Positions 24,649-33,811 of a stretch of DNA of 64,000 bases are shown piece by piece. The stretch is taken from assembly GCA_036652335.1 (NCBI GenBank), contig JAVVWB010000001.1:186001-250000 (forward strand), written 5' to 3'. This stretch comes from JAVVWB01 sp036652335 (lineage in GTDB: Bacteria; Synergistota; Synergistia; Synergistales; Synergistaceae). The translations under genes and the position numbers were made by a program. The first letter of the stretch is position 1; the number at the start of each line of letters is the position of its first letter. Under the pieces are notes generated by a model. It was not told the DNA's origin. It searched no databases and saw only the letters and a list, made by a program, of their open reading frames with translations.

Positions 24649-26586
24649 TTAGATGTCTAGGTTTCTGACGCTTTTCCCGTATGTTTCTATGAATTCTCTT
24701 CGAGGAGCTACGTCGTCTCCCATGAGTATTCCGAATAGTTCGTCTGTTGCTACTGCATCTTGGATTTCTACTCTTTTTATTATTCTGTTTTCTGGGTTCA
24801 TTGTTGTTTCCCAGAGTTGTTCTGCGTTCATTTCTCCAAGACCTTTGTATCTTTGTATGTCAATTTTTCTTCCGTTTGCTTCTAGCTGTATGTCTTTCAT
24901 TTCTCGTTCTGTGTAGCAGTATTTTACTTCTTTGCCCATTTGTACTCTGTACAAGGGGGGCTGTGCTGCGTAGAGGTAGCCTTTTTCTATTATTTGTGGC
25001 ATGTAGCGGAAGAATAGTGTTAGTATCAGTGTACGTATGTGGGCTCCGTCAACGTCGGCATCGGCCATGATAAATATTTTGTGGTAGCGGAGTTTGTCTT
25101 CGTTGAAGTCGTCACCTACACCACATCCTAGTGCTAGTATGATGTTTCTTATTGTTTCACTGCTTAGGATTTTTTCGAGTCGTGCTTTTTCTACGTTGAG
25201 GATTTTTCCTCTGAGTGGAAGTATTGCCTGGAATTCTCTGTTTCTTCCTTGTTTGGCGCTACCTCCTGCACTGTCTCCTTCGACTATGTATATTTCACAG
25301 TCTGCCGCATTTCTGCTGGAGCAGTCTGCAAGTTTGCCGGGGAGTGTGAGTCCTGTCATTATTCCTTTTCTTCTTACTAGTTCTTTTGCTTTTTTTGCTG
25401 CTTCTCTTGCCTGTCTAGCTCTTAGTGCGCTTTCTACTATAGGCTTGAGTATTTCTGGTTTTTCTTCTAGTTCGTTTTTGAGTCCTTCGTATACGATTGA
25501 GTCTACTATTCCTTTTACGTCACCGTTACCAAGTTTTGTTTTTGTTTGACCCTCAAATTGTGGTTCCATTACTTTTACAGAGATGACAGCTGTTATTCCT
25601 TCTTTGAGGTCTTCTCCTGATAAGTTTGTGTCTTTGTCTTTGAGGATTTTTTGTTTTCTTGCCTCGTCATTTATGGCTCTTGTTAGAGCTGTTCTAAAGC
25701 CTGCTACGTGTGTCCCACCCTCTACTGTGTTTATGAGGTTTACAAATCCGTAGAGTCTTTCGATGTATGAGTCGTTGTATTGAATTGATAGTTCTACTTC
25801 TGTTTGGTCTTTTTCTCCTTTTATTGTGATAGGAGTTTTGTGTAGTGTTTCTTTGCCTTTGTTTAGGTATTCAACAAATGATGTTATTCCACCAGGGTAG
25901 TTGTATGTACGTTCCTGCTGTTTCTCTTCTCTTTTGTCTGCGAAGTTTATTGTTATGTGTGAGTTTAGGAATGCTAGTTCACGTAAACGTGCTTTTAGAA
26001 TGTCTGATTGGTATTCTGTGGTTACGAATATTTCATCATCAGCTTTGAATGTTACTTTTGTCCCGTGTTTGTCTGAGTTTCCTACTACTTTGAGAGGTGT
26101 TACCGGTGTTCCTCTTTCGTATCTTTGTGTGTGTTCTTTGCCGTCTCTCCATATGGTGAGTTCTAACCATTCAGAGAGTGCGTTAACGACTGATACACCA
26201 ACTCCATGGAGTCCACCTGATACTTGGTATGCACCTTTATCAAATTTTCCTCCTGCGTGAAGTACTGTCATTACTACTTCGGCTGCTGATACTCCTGATT
26301 CGTGCTGTCCTGTAGGAATTCCTCGTCCGTTGTCTGTTACGGAGACGCTCCCGTCTTCATTTACAACTACATCTACTGTGTCACAGAATCCTGCAAGTGA
26401 TTCGTCTATTGCGTTGTCTACAACTTCGTATACAAGGTGATGTAGCCCTCTTGGTCCTTGGTCTCCTATGTACATTCCCGGGCGTTTACGAACTGCTTCT
26501 AGCCCCTCTAGTACGTGTATGTCACTTGCGGAGTATTCTGTTTGTGTTACTGAAAATGTGGTTGATTCTGTTTCGTTGTTTTCCAT
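24649..26586 (-). CDS. gyrB: DNA gyrase subunit B
   Basis: The 645-residue type IIA topoisomerase subunit has the full set of motifs. GHKL ATPase: EVVDNAIDE, VTDNGRGIP and SGGLHGVGVSVVNAL. Transducer: QTKTKLGN. TOPRIM: IVEGDSAGGSAKQGR and IMADADVDGAHI. C-terminal: QRYKGLGEMNAEQLWETTM. The length and the last motif favour GyrB over ParE. It starts directly after the remB-like stop, with AAGGAG in that gene. GyrA is not in the window, nor are dnaA, dnaN or recF. Confidence 0.96.
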   Translation of the reverse strand: MENNETESTTFSVTQTEYSASDIHVLEGLEAVRKRPGMYIGDQGPRGLHHLVYEVVDNAIDESLAGFCDTVDVVVNEDGSVSVTDNGRGIPTGQHESGVSAAEVVMTVLHAGGKFDKGAYQVSGGLHGVGVSVVNALSEWLELTIWRDGKEHTQRYERGTPVTPLKVVGNSDKHGTKVTFKADDEIFVTTEYQSDILKARLRELAFLNSHITINFADKREEKQQERTYNYPGGITSFVEYLNKGKETLHKTPITIKGEKDQTEVELSIQYNDSYIERLYGFVNLINTVEGGTHVAGFRTALTRAINDEARKQKILKDKDTNLSGEDLKEGITAVISVKVMEPQFEGQTKTKLGNGDVKGIVDSIVYEGLKNELEEKPEILKPIVESALRARQAREAAKKAKELVRRKGIMTGLTLPGKLADCSSRNAADCEIYIVEGDSAGGSAKQGRNREFQAILPLRGKILNVEKARLEKILSSETIRNIILALGCGVGDDFNEDKLRYHKIFIMADADVDGAHIRTLILTLFFRYMPQIIEKGYLYAAQPPLYRVQMGKEVKYCYTEREMKDIQLEANGRKIDIQRYKGLGEMNAEQLWETTMNPENRIIKRVEIQDAVATDELFGILMGDDVAPRREFIETYGKSVRNLDI

Positions 26587-26796
26587 TTATTGGTGACTCC
26601 TTCCGTTAGGTACAGCGTTAATTCTTGTGTCTTGTTCAAATTTTTCGTAACGTTTTTTTAGTGTCGTTGGAGAAAAAGCTGTTGTTATTTTTTCTCCGTT
26701 TCTTTTTAATATTGTTGTTTCTTTTTCTTCGTTGTTGTATATAACGAGTGTATTCTCTAAGAATACTGTGTTTTTTGCATCAAGAGGTATAAACAT
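26587..26796 (-). CDS. remB: RemB/YaaB-like DUF370 protein
   Basis: ATG 26796 (MFIPLDAKN) follows GGAGGAG by 7 nt. The product is 69 residues. The C-terminal FSPTTLKKRYEK matches the SPLSSSTLKKRA end of Bacillus RemB/YaaB, and the position directly before gyrB is the same as in Bacillus. RemB is a small regulator related to RemA. Only family and context support this; function here is not shown. Confidence 0.7.
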   Translation of the reverse strand: MFIPLDAKNTVFLENTLVIYNNEEKETTILKRNGEKITTAFSPTTLKKRYEKFEQDTRINAVPNGRSHQ

Positions 26797-26930
26797 TTTT
26801 ATCTCCTCCGTTGTTATCAATATCCAATCAATTATACCATATTGTCTTCGCTACTTTAATAGTTTAATTTTTTGTTTTTGATTTTATCGTTCTTTGTTAT
26901 AGAATGTTGTCAGGTGGGAGGTGTTTTCCT

Positions 26931-28124
26931 GTGGTGAAAAATATTTATATTCTTGCAAATTCTCCCGGTGAGTTGAGTGGCTGGGTTAATCCTGTCCTTT
27001 CTGCTCTTTCTGAGAGAGATTTAGAAGTGAATGTGATTTTCGTGGCTCTTCCTTGCCCTTATGCAAGTGGGAGGGAGTCTGTTTGTGCCAAGTCTTTGCC
27101 TTTGGTTAGTCGCACTTTGTCTGTGGGTGAGGTTTTGCACGGATATAGTTTTGATAAAAAAGATTCTAATCTCGTTCTTCAATTTGGAGGAGATCCATTT
27201 TTTGGTTTTATTGTTTCTCGCCGTTTGAAGGGGAAGTGGTTCCTTTATGGTACTCGTCCTAGGTTTAGTAATTTTGTAGATTTTTATTTTCTTCCTGATA
27301 GGTCTTTTGTAGATAGGTTTGTTAAGAAGGGCATTTCTCCATTAAAGTATGAAGTTGTTGGTAATTTGATGGTGGATTCTGTTGTGGAACATTTGAATTG
27401 TGATGAAGTTAGAAATCTTCTCGGGGTGTCTTCTGACGATAGGCTTGTTTCTGTGCTTTTGGGTAGTAGACCTTTCGAGTATGAGTCATCGTGTTCCTTT
27501 TTTATGGAGATGTCTATTGAAGTTTTAAAGCGTCTTGATTGTTGTTCTGTTGTTATGCCTATTGCTCCTACTGTTGATGAGGAACTTTTGCTTTCTGCTT
27601 TGAAGCGTTCTGGTTTTGCTTGTGAAAAGGGCTTCCCAAAGGATGTAGATTGCGGTTCTGGTCGATATGTTCATATGGTGCAGGAAAATAATTTTGATGT
27701 GATGAAAGCTTCTACTTTGGTAGTTGCTTTGCCTGGTACTAATAATTTACAGGTTGCATCATTAGGTACTCCTCTTGTGATGTTAGCTCCTTTAAATGAG
27801 GCTGAGAATATTCCTTTGGACGGTTTGCCAGGGCTTATTTCTTCTTCTTCAAATTTAGGTAGAGCTATTAAGAGACGTCTCGTTTTTTGGTATAACAAGA
27901 GAGAACGTTTTGTCTCTTTGCCTAATAGGTTGTCTGGGGTGGAGATTGTGCCTGAACATAGGTATATTATGACTCCATCTATGGCAGCAGACGTGGTGTG
28001 TGATTTGCTTTCTTCAGAGGAGAAGTTGAATTCTATTCGCAAAGGATACGAGATGCTCGATCTGAGTAGGGGTGCTGCTTTAAAGGTTGCAGATACGGTG
28101 TGTAATTTCTTTAAGGGGAGTTAG
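26931..28124 (+). CDS. LpxB-related glycosyltransferase-like protein
   Basis: GTG 26931 is preferred because GGGAGG lies 9 nt upstream; an ATG at 26904 precedes that site. The protein is about 397 residues. It starts with IYILANSPGELSGWVNPVL, similar to the S-x-GE-x-SG start of lipid-A-disaccharide synthase, and has a C-terminal ALPGTNNLQVASLGTPLVM that matches the nucleotide-sugar binding half (SGTATLEAAL in LpxB). It belongs to the LpxB-like group of unknown function found outside proteobacteria. It could glycosylate a lipid or envelope component. The gene is strongly G/T-rich. Confidence 0.75.
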   Translation: MVKNIYILANSPGELSGWVNPVLSALSERDLEVNVIFVALPCPYASGRESVCAKSLPLVSRTLSVGEVLHGYSFDKKDSNLVLQFGGDPFFGFIVSRRLKGKWFLYGTRPRFSNFVDFYFLPDRSFVDRFVKKGISPLKYEVVGNLMVDSVVEHLNCDEVRNLLGVSSDDRLVSVLLGSRPFEYESSCSFFMEMSIEVLKRLDCCSVVMPIAPTVDEELLLSALKRSGFACEKGFPKDVDCGSGRYVHMVQENNFDVMKASTLVVALPGTNNLQVASLGTPLVMLAPLNEAENIPLDGLPGLISSSSNLGRAIKRRLVFWYNKRERFVSLPNRLSGVEIVPEHRYIMTPSMAADVVCDLLSSEEKLNSIRKGYEMLDLSRGAALKVADTVCNFFKGS

Positions 28125-28336
28125 TTTTTGCTTTTTTCTTTTTCTATGTCGTTTAAGTAGCTTTTCCATATTTTTATGGCAAGACAAGCAAAGACTATTC
28201 CGCTTGTTAGCCCAGTTGCGATTAAGAGCGGATTACCTTGGTTTATTAGGTAGCCACCAAGTCCCTTTATGGCTTTCCCAAAAGATATGAGGGTGGCAAA
28301 AGATAGCATGAGAACTGCAATGCGTTTTTTTATCAT
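28121..28336 (-). CDS. Small membrane protein of unknown function
   Basis: The 71-residue product has two likely membrane helices (about residues 7-30 and 39-57) and a lysine/glutamate-rich cytosolic tail. It is not recognised. Its stop overlaps the stop of the convergent LpxB-like gene by 4 bp. No clear ribosome site was seen, so confidence is moderate. Confidence 0.55.
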   Translation of the reverse strand: MIKKRIAVLMLSFATLISFGKAIKGLGGYLINQGNPLLIATGLTSGIVFACLAIKIWKSYLNDIEKEKSKN

Positions 28337-28484
28337 TTTATGATTATATGCTTTTGATTTTTTTGTGTCAAAGTTATCTTTTATATATAAAGGAATGTTT
28401 TATTGTCTCTTTGTGATAAAATATAGGGGTTGAAGTATTTTTTGTTTTTATTATTTTGTATTTTTTTGTTAGGAGATGTGTTTT

Positions 28485-29627
28485 TTGACAGAGATGAGAG
28501 AAGTTAAATCTTTTGATTTATCAAGGAATTATTTGAGAGTTAAAGAAGAAGTTAGGGTTGCCATGGATAGAGTGCTTGATACTCAGCATTTTATTATGGG
28601 GCCTGAGATAGAAGCTTTTGAGAAAGAGATGGCAGGGTTTTTAAACGTAGAGAATGCTATTACATGTGCTTCTGGTACTGATGCACTTGTTTTGGCTTTG
28701 ATGTCTCTTGATTTAAAAGAGGGCGATGAGGTCATTACCACACCTTTTACTTTTTTTGCGACTGCAAGTTGTATTACAAGAAATGGCGCAAAGCCTGTTT
28801 TTGTAGATGTAGAGCCAGATACTTATAATATTTCAACTTCTCAGGTTTTGGAGAAAATTACTCCTCGCACTAAGGCTGTTATTCCGGTTCATCTTTTTGG
28901 ACAGATGGCAAGGCTTGAGGAGATTAAAGATGTTTTAAAGGAAAAGAATATCGCTTTGATTGAAGATTGCGCTCAGGCAATAGGTGCTCACAGAATTATA
29001 AATGGTGAGATTTGTAGAGCCGGTTCTGTTGGCGATGTTGGTTGTTTCTCGTTTTTTCCTACAAAGAATTTAGGCTGTTATGGGGATGGTGGACTTGTTT
29101 CTGTCGCCAATGATTTTGAACGTGCAGAACGTATCAAGAGGTTGAGAGTTCATGGAGCAGGTAAGACTTATTTTCATGATGAAGTAGGTATAAACAGTAG
29201 GTTGGATGCTTTGCAGGCTGCTATTTTACGAGTTCGTTTGCGCCATTTGGAAGAGTGGACAGAGGAACGCCGTCTCATAGCAGAGAGATATATGTTGCTT
29301 TTTGCGGAGAAGTCACTTCTTGATGTCGTTACACCACCTGTTGAAGCAGAAAACAATCGGCATGTTTATCACCAGTATGTGGTAAAAGCAGAGAATAGAG
29401 ATGCTTTACAGGCGTATTTGGCAGAGAATGGCATCGCAAGCAGAATATATTATCCCCTTTCATTGCATCAGCAGAAGTGTTTCGCTGAGTTTGGCTTTAA
29501 AAAGGGTGATTTCCCTGTGTCAGAGTCCTTGACCGAAGAGGTCCTTGCTCTTCCTATGTTCCCAGAGTTGCTTCCTGAGGAGCAGGAATATGTAGTAGAG
29601 AAGATAGCTGAATTTTACAAAAAATAA
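28485..29627 (+). CDS. DegT/DnrJ/EryC1/StrS-family aminotransferase
   Basis: The TTG at 28485 fits best: AGGAG (28471-28475) is 9 nt upstream, while the ATG at 28476 directly abuts that site. The 380-residue PLP enzyme has LDTQHFIMGPEIEAFE, CASGTDALVLAL, TTPFTFFATA, the DCAQAIGAH aspartate loop, and CFSFFPTKNLGCYGDGG with the PLP Lys. The family aminates keto sugars for LPS, exopolysaccharide or secondary metabolites. In Synergistota-like genomes it often sits near sugar nucleotide genes, but no other is adjacent here except the LpxB-like gene upstream. Confidence 0.9.
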   Translation: MTEMREVKSFDLSRNYLRVKEEVRVAMDRVLDTQHFIMGPEIEAFEKEMAGFLNVENAITCASGTDALVLALMSLDLKEGDEVITTPFTFFATASCITRNGAKPVFVDVEPDTYNISTSQVLEKITPRTKAVIPVHLFGQMARLEEIKDVLKEKNIALIEDCAQAIGAHRIINGEICRAGSVGDVGCFSFFPTKNLGCYGDGGLVSVANDFERAERIKRLRVHGAGKTYFHDEVGINSRLDALQAAILRVRLRHLEEWTEERRLIAERYMLLFAEKSLLDVVTPPVEAENNRHVYHQYVVKAENRDALQAYLAENGIASRIYYPLSLHQQKCFAEFGFKKGDFPVSESLTEEVLALPMFPELLPEEQEYVVEKIAEFYKK

Positions 29628-29703
29628 ACATATTTATTTGAGATAATAGTGTTAATTAGATTACTTTTGTTCTCTATATAACATGTTTTGGAGGTGCGTA
29701 TAT

Positions 29704-30393
29704 ATGTTTTATCCGTTTTTTGATAGTACAATGATTTTGTTAATTCCTGCAATGCTTTTTTCTATGTGGGCACAGTTTAAGGTAAAGAGTACCTATGCAC
29801 GTTATAGCAACGTTACGACTAAAAAGGGTGTAACTGCTGAGGAAGTTGCACGTGCTTTGTTAAATAATTTTGGTTTAAACTCTATAAGAATAGAAAGAGT
29901 TGGCGGTCAGCTTACGGACCATTATGACCCCTCTGCAAAAGTGCTTCGTCTCTCTGATTCTGTCTATGGCAGTTCAAGTATTGCTGCTATTGGTGTAGCT
30001 GCTCACGAAGTAGGACACGCAATTCAGGATTTACAGGACTATTCTTTCTTGAGAATAAGAAATTCTATTGTCCCTATCGTGAATATAGCCTCAACTATGT
30101 CTATGCCACTCTTTTTCATAGGATTAATTTTTGGTTATATGAATTTCCTAAATATAGGAATTATGCTTTTTTGCGGGGTATTAGTTTTTCACCTTGTGAC
30201 CCTTCCTGTAGAGTTTGATGCAAGCGCACGTGCTATTAAGCTTCTTGGTAATACAGGACTTTTGGCTCAAGACGAAATAGGTGGGGCTAGATCTGTTCTT
30301 AGTGCTGCTGCTCTCACTTATGTTGGTGCTCTTATCATGACGATAATGCAGTTGATTCGTTTGTTGGCTCTAAGGAATATGAGAAGAGATTAA
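29704..30393 (+). CDS. Zinc metallopeptidase, YugP family
   Basis: ATG 29704 (MFYPFFDSTM) follows GGAGGTG. The 229-residue membrane protein has an N-terminal helix, the zinc-binding AAHEVGHAIQD near residue 100, two central membrane helices, and EFDASARAIKLL, which carries the third zinc ligand region. A last helix lies near the C-terminus. YugP-type neutral zinc peptidases are conserved, poorly characterised membrane proteases. Confidence 0.88.
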   Translation: MFYPFFDSTMILLIPAMLFSMWAQFKVKSTYARYSNVTTKKGVTAEEVARALLNNFGLNSIRIERVGGQLTDHYDPSAKVLRLSDSVYGSSSIAAIGVAAHEVGHAIQDLQDYSFLRIRNSIVPIVNIASTMSMPLFFIGLIFGYMNFLNIGIMLFCGVLVFHLVTLPVEFDASARAIKLLGNTGLLAQDEIGGARSVLSAAALTYVGALIMTIMQLIRLLALRNMRRD

Positions 30394-30495
30394 GGCGTTT
30401 TTTTTGCTTATGAATGTGGCTAAGTCTCATTCATAATTTTGTGGTTTAGAAATATTTATAACATTTTGCATATTATTTTGAGGTGGTTTTTTTAA

Positions 30496-31818
30496 ATGAG
30501 AGGAATAGAAGCAGCTCTTACGATTTATGCTGAGGTGCAAGATGGTGCTTTTGCATCAGAGGCAATAAGAAGACACTATACAAATATTTCCCCATCAGAG
30601 AGAACTCTAGCGGCGACACTTGTCTATTGTTCGTTACGTCGTGAGGGCCTTTGGAAGAGTATGGTAATGAATTTTTGTAAACGTGACCCTCGTACATTGT
30701 CAAATTCTACATATGATGCTCTTATTGTGGGTATTGCAGGGATTGTTGAGCTTAGACATTTTGCTCTCCCAGTTCTTATAAATGCCATTGTACAATCAAT
30801 AAAATCACAAGGCCAGGAGGAGAATGTCCCTCTTGTTAATGCTGTCCTTCATACTGTAGCAGATGAATCCGAAAAGTATCTTTTGGGATTGAAGAAGAGT
30901 AGCGCTTTGCGTGACCAAGCTTTGTACTGGGGAGTGCCTGGTTGGGTCGCATCTCAGTGGTCAAAAGATATGTCAATACCAGAAGCAAAAAAGATGGTTC
31001 GTATGATGGGTATGAAAACATATCTTTCTTTGAGACTTTCCAATGGAGTTAATATGGAAGAATACCTTGAAAGATACACGAAGTCTGGTCGCAAAGGCTG
31101 GGCATCTACATTTCTTCCAATGTCTGTGCGTACTGCGTCTAATCCGTATCCTCTGGAACTCCCGGGCTATGGTGAGGGACAGATTGCCCCTCAAAGCGAA
31201 TCTTCTATATTTGTAGGAGAAACTGTTGCTAGAAAAGCTAAAGGAAAAAGAATGTTGGATATGTGCTGTGGCCGTGGGGTAAAGACGGCTCAGATTGCTG
31301 ATTCCAGACCGGAGTTATCAATAGAAGCATGGGACTTATCTGAGCCAAGAATAAGAGCTGCTGAGTTTGAGATGATGAGACTAAATGCGCAGGAAAGAGT
31401 TACACTAAAATCCGGAAATGCTTTAGAGCTTACACCTGACCAAACACCTGATTTCATTCTTTTGGATGCACCTTGTTCAGGTAGTGGTACATGGGGACGC
31501 CATCCTGAGGGAAAGTGGCGTGCTACACCAGATATGGTAAAAGAGAATTCGGAATTACAAGTGAAATTATTAGAAAGAGCAGTAAGTCTAGTTGCACCTG
31601 GTGGCATGATTTTCTATAGCACATGTAGTTCCTTTAAAGAAGAGAATGAAATCGTTCTTGCTTCTGTAATGTCAAAGCACCCAGAAATCATGGAAGTACA
31701 ATTAGACGTTAGAAAATATAAGTTTATAAGCAGAGGAAAGCCCTATGGGATAAATATATATCCTGCCCTTCCTTGGGTTGATGGTTTTTATCTTGCTGTT
31801 TTAGCAAAACGAAAGTAA
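30496..31818 (+). CDS. rsmB: 16S rRNA m5C967 methyltransferase RsmB
   Basis: The protein has 440 residues. The N-terminal NusB-like helical domain (1-140) is followed by a Rossmann methyltransferase: RMLDMCCGRGVKT, DLSEPRIRAAE, LDAPCSGSGTWGRHPEGKW with the first conserved Cys, and IFYSTCSSFKEENE with the catalytic TCS motif. It methylates C967 (E. coli numbering). It heads a run of plus-strand genes: rsmB, PASTA protein, rpe, rodZ-like. GAGGTGG precedes the ATG. Confidence 0.93.
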   Translation: MRGIEAALTIYAEVQDGAFASEAIRRHYTNISPSERTLAATLVYCSLRREGLWKSMVMNFCKRDPRTLSNSTYDALIVGIAGIVELRHFALPVLINAIVQSIKSQGQEENVPLVNAVLHTVADESEKYLLGLKKSSALRDQALYWGVPGWVASQWSKDMSIPEAKKMVRMMGMKTYLSLRLSNGVNMEEYLERYTKSGRKGWASTFLPMSVRTASNPYPLELPGYGEGQIAPQSESSIFVGETVARKAKGKRMLDMCCGRGVKTAQIADSRPELSIEAWDLSEPRIRAAEFEMMRLNAQERVTLKSGNALELTPDQTPDFILLDAPCSGSGTWGRHPEGKWRATPDMVKENSELQVKLLERAVSLVAPGGMIFYSTCSSFKEENEIVLASVMSKHPEIMEVQLDVRKYKFISRGKPYGINIYPALPWVDGFYLAVLAKRK

Positions 31819-31833
31819 CGGAGGCTTATTGTT

Positions 31834-33126
31834 ATGGGAAAAACGTATCGCCTGATTATGATTGCGACACTACTTGTTATTATTGTTTGTGCATGGCTTG
31901 GCATAAAGACAGTATTTGTAGGAAATAACGATGTAAAAACCCCTTCTGTAGTGGGAATGAGCTTACGTGAAGCTGTAGACTCTCTCCAGTCAGAGGGATT
32001 GCTTGCGAAAATAGATGAAGTCGAATCAACAGAAAAAGCAGATACAGTAGTATCTCAGAATATTCCAGCAGGAGAGCTTACTTCAAGAGGAAAGGTTGTC
32101 CTCCTAAAAGTTAGTAGAGGCGGAAGTACCTTACCTATCCCAGATGTAAGAGGTTTGAAATACGAGGCAGCAGTAAGTCGTCTTTCTGAATCAGGGTTTA
32201 AAGTAGATAAAGTTGTAAGGGTAACAGATAAATTAAAACAACCTGGTATAGTAATCGCTCATAACCCGTCTTCACCGCAAGTCGTTCCTGCGGGAGCAAT
32301 GGTAACACTCTTAGTTAGCACAGGAAGTGGCTCAAAGAGTTCTTTTGTCGTTGTGCCAGATGTTTCAGGACAGACACCTGATATGGCGAGAAAACTTTTA
32401 GAAGAGTCAGGCTTAACTTTGGGAGAAATAACTCAAGTTGTAACAGACGAGTATGAAAAAGGACTAATTGTTTCAACTCTTCCACGAAAAGGTGCAAATG
32501 TCCCAAATGGTGCTACTGTTGCACTAAGAATAGCAGGAGACGTTTCTGAAAAATCTATAACAGATGAGATTCCTGATATAGCAAAAGATAAAAATATTGA
32601 AAGAGAAAAAGCCGTAAAGGAACTTGTAGCCAAAGAAGCAAAAGTTACAGCACCTGCCCCGGCTAAAAAAGAAAAAAAGCCGATAGAAGAGGCTAAAGTC
32701 ATAGAGAAAAAACATTCGGACTCAGACAAGAAACATTCGGACTCAGACAAGAAACATTCGGACTCAGACAAGAAACAGACAAGCGCAGAGAACAAAAAGC
32801 CTCTCTCTGAAAGCACCAAACATACAGAAGCAAAACCTGTTACAGAACAAAAAACTGTTACGGAACAAAAACAAGCAACACCGGTGCACTCAGAGACCAA
32901 GACTGTACCTGCAACAAAAAAAGCAAAAGTAAGATACCAAGTACCTCCCCTTACAAAGCCAATGTCACTTAGAATAGAGATGACAGATGGCAATGGAGCT
33001 AGAATGCTCAAAGAAATGTCTGTAAATGGTGGAGAATACTTAAAGATAGATGTTAATTACGCAGGGAATGCGATAGTAACAATATACTTAGGAGGTGACT
33101 TTGTATGGCAGGATCGTTTCAACTAA
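31834..33126 (+). CDS. Membrane-anchored PASTA-domain protein without a kinase
   Basis: This 430-residue protein has a short cytosolic start, one membrane helix (about 6-27), then three PASTA domains (about 33-100, 101-170, 172-240). Each begins with a V/I-P-x-V-x-G pattern (PSVVGMSLREAV, IPDVRGLKYEAA, VPDVSGQTPDMA). A long, charged K/E/T-rich region follows, holding three perfect KHSDSDK repeats, and then a compact C-terminal domain (about 355-430). PASTA domains bind peptidoglycan or lipid II and are usually attached to Ser/Thr kinases or penicillin-binding proteins. Here neither is present, so it may be a structural or sensory envelope protein. The end overlaps rpe by 22 bp. Confidence 0.85.
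   Translation: MGKTYRLIMIATLLVIIVCAWLGIKTVFVGNNDVKTPSVVGMSLREAVDSLQSEGLLAKIDEVESTEKADTVVSQNIPAGELTSRGKVVLLKVSRGGSTLPIPDVRGLKYEAAVSRLSESGFKVDKVVRVTDKLKQPGIVIAHNPSSPQVVPAGAMVTLLVSTGSGSKSSFVVVPDVSGQTPDMARKLLEESGLTLGEITQVVTDEYEKGLIVSTLPRKGANVPNGATVALRIAGDVSEKSITDEIPDIAKDKNIEREKAVKELVAKEAKVTAPAPAKKEKKPIEEAKVIEKKHSDSDKKHSDSDKKHSDSDKKQTSAENKKPLSESTKHTEAKPVTEQKTVTEQKQATPVHSETKTVPATKKAKVRYQVPPLTKPMSLRIEMTDGNGARMLKEMSVNGGEYLKIDVNYAGNAIVTIYLGGDFVWQDRFN
32710..32772 (+). repeat. Three identical 21-bp tandem repeats inside the PASTA gene
   Basis: Copies at 32710-32730, 32731-32751 and 32752-32772 are identical at the DNA level and encode KHSDSDK each. Perfect identity suggests recent slippage expansion and likely length variation between strains. 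Confidence 0.95.
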
Positions 33127-33806
33127 TCAACCTCAAAAAAGACAATCCTATACTGATTTCACCGTCGCTACTCTCGGCTGATGTATTAGACATGGGACGT
33201 CACATAGATAGTTTAGAGGGAGAAGCGGACTGGCTACATTTAGATATAATGGATGGTCACTTTGTCCCCAATCTTTCCTACGGCCCGTCACTTTTGAAGG
33301 CACTTAGGAAAAAATATAGCGACACTTTTATTGATGTGCATATAATGGTAGAGCCTGCAGAGGCATTTGTTGATATGTTCTTAGAAGAAGCTCCATCTCT
33401 CCTTACCGTCCATGCTGAAGCTACTCCTCATATACACAGAGTATTGCAGAAAATACGAAACTTTGGCGTACCGGCGGGGGTGTCGATTAACCCAGGTACA
33501 CCAGTCGAACTCCTATATCCTATATTGCACATGGTTGACCTTGTGCTTATCATGTCAGTAAATCCGGGTTACGGTGGACAATCTTTTATCCCAGAAGTAT
33601 TGGATAAAGTAAAGTGTCTGGCAGAATGGAGAGAGTCTCACAACGGAGACTACCTCATACAAATGGACGGTGGCATAGGTCCTAAAAATATAAAATTAGT
33701 AGCGGAAAGTGGTTGTGATGTTGCGGTTGCAGGTAGTGCGGTATTTGGACAGCCAAATCCAGCTAATGTAATAAGAGAAATGAAACTTGCAGTAATGGGG
33801 GGGTAA
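33105..33806 (+). CDS. rpe: Ribulose-phosphate 3-epimerase
   Basis: The 233-residue TIM barrel has the Rpe motifs ISPSLLSAD, LHLDIMDGHFVPNLSYGP, IDVHIMV, LIMSVNPGYGGQSFIPEVLDKV and MDGGIG. It links ribulose 5-phosphate and xylulose 5-phosphate in the pentose phosphate pathway. TAGGAGGTG sits inside the end of the PASTA gene, and the reading frames overlap by 22 bp, which points to translational coupling. Confidence 0.95.
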   Translation: MAGSFQLINLKKDNPILISPSLLSADVLDMGRHIDSLEGEADWLHLDIMDGHFVPNLSYGPSLLKALRKKYSDTFIDVHIMVEPAEAFVDMFLEEAPSLLTVHAEATPHIHRVLQKIRNFGVPAGVSINPGTPVELLYPILHMVDLVLIMSVNPGYGGQSFIPEVLDKVKCLAEWRESHNGDYLIQMDGGIGPKNIKLVAESGCDVAVAGSAVFGQPNPANVIREMKLAVMGG

Positions 33807-33811
33807 TTATA

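Noticed and set aside
24649..26820. Replication origin near remB-gyrB
   Set aside because: No dnaA, dnaN or recF and no cluster of DnaA boxes were seen around this pair.
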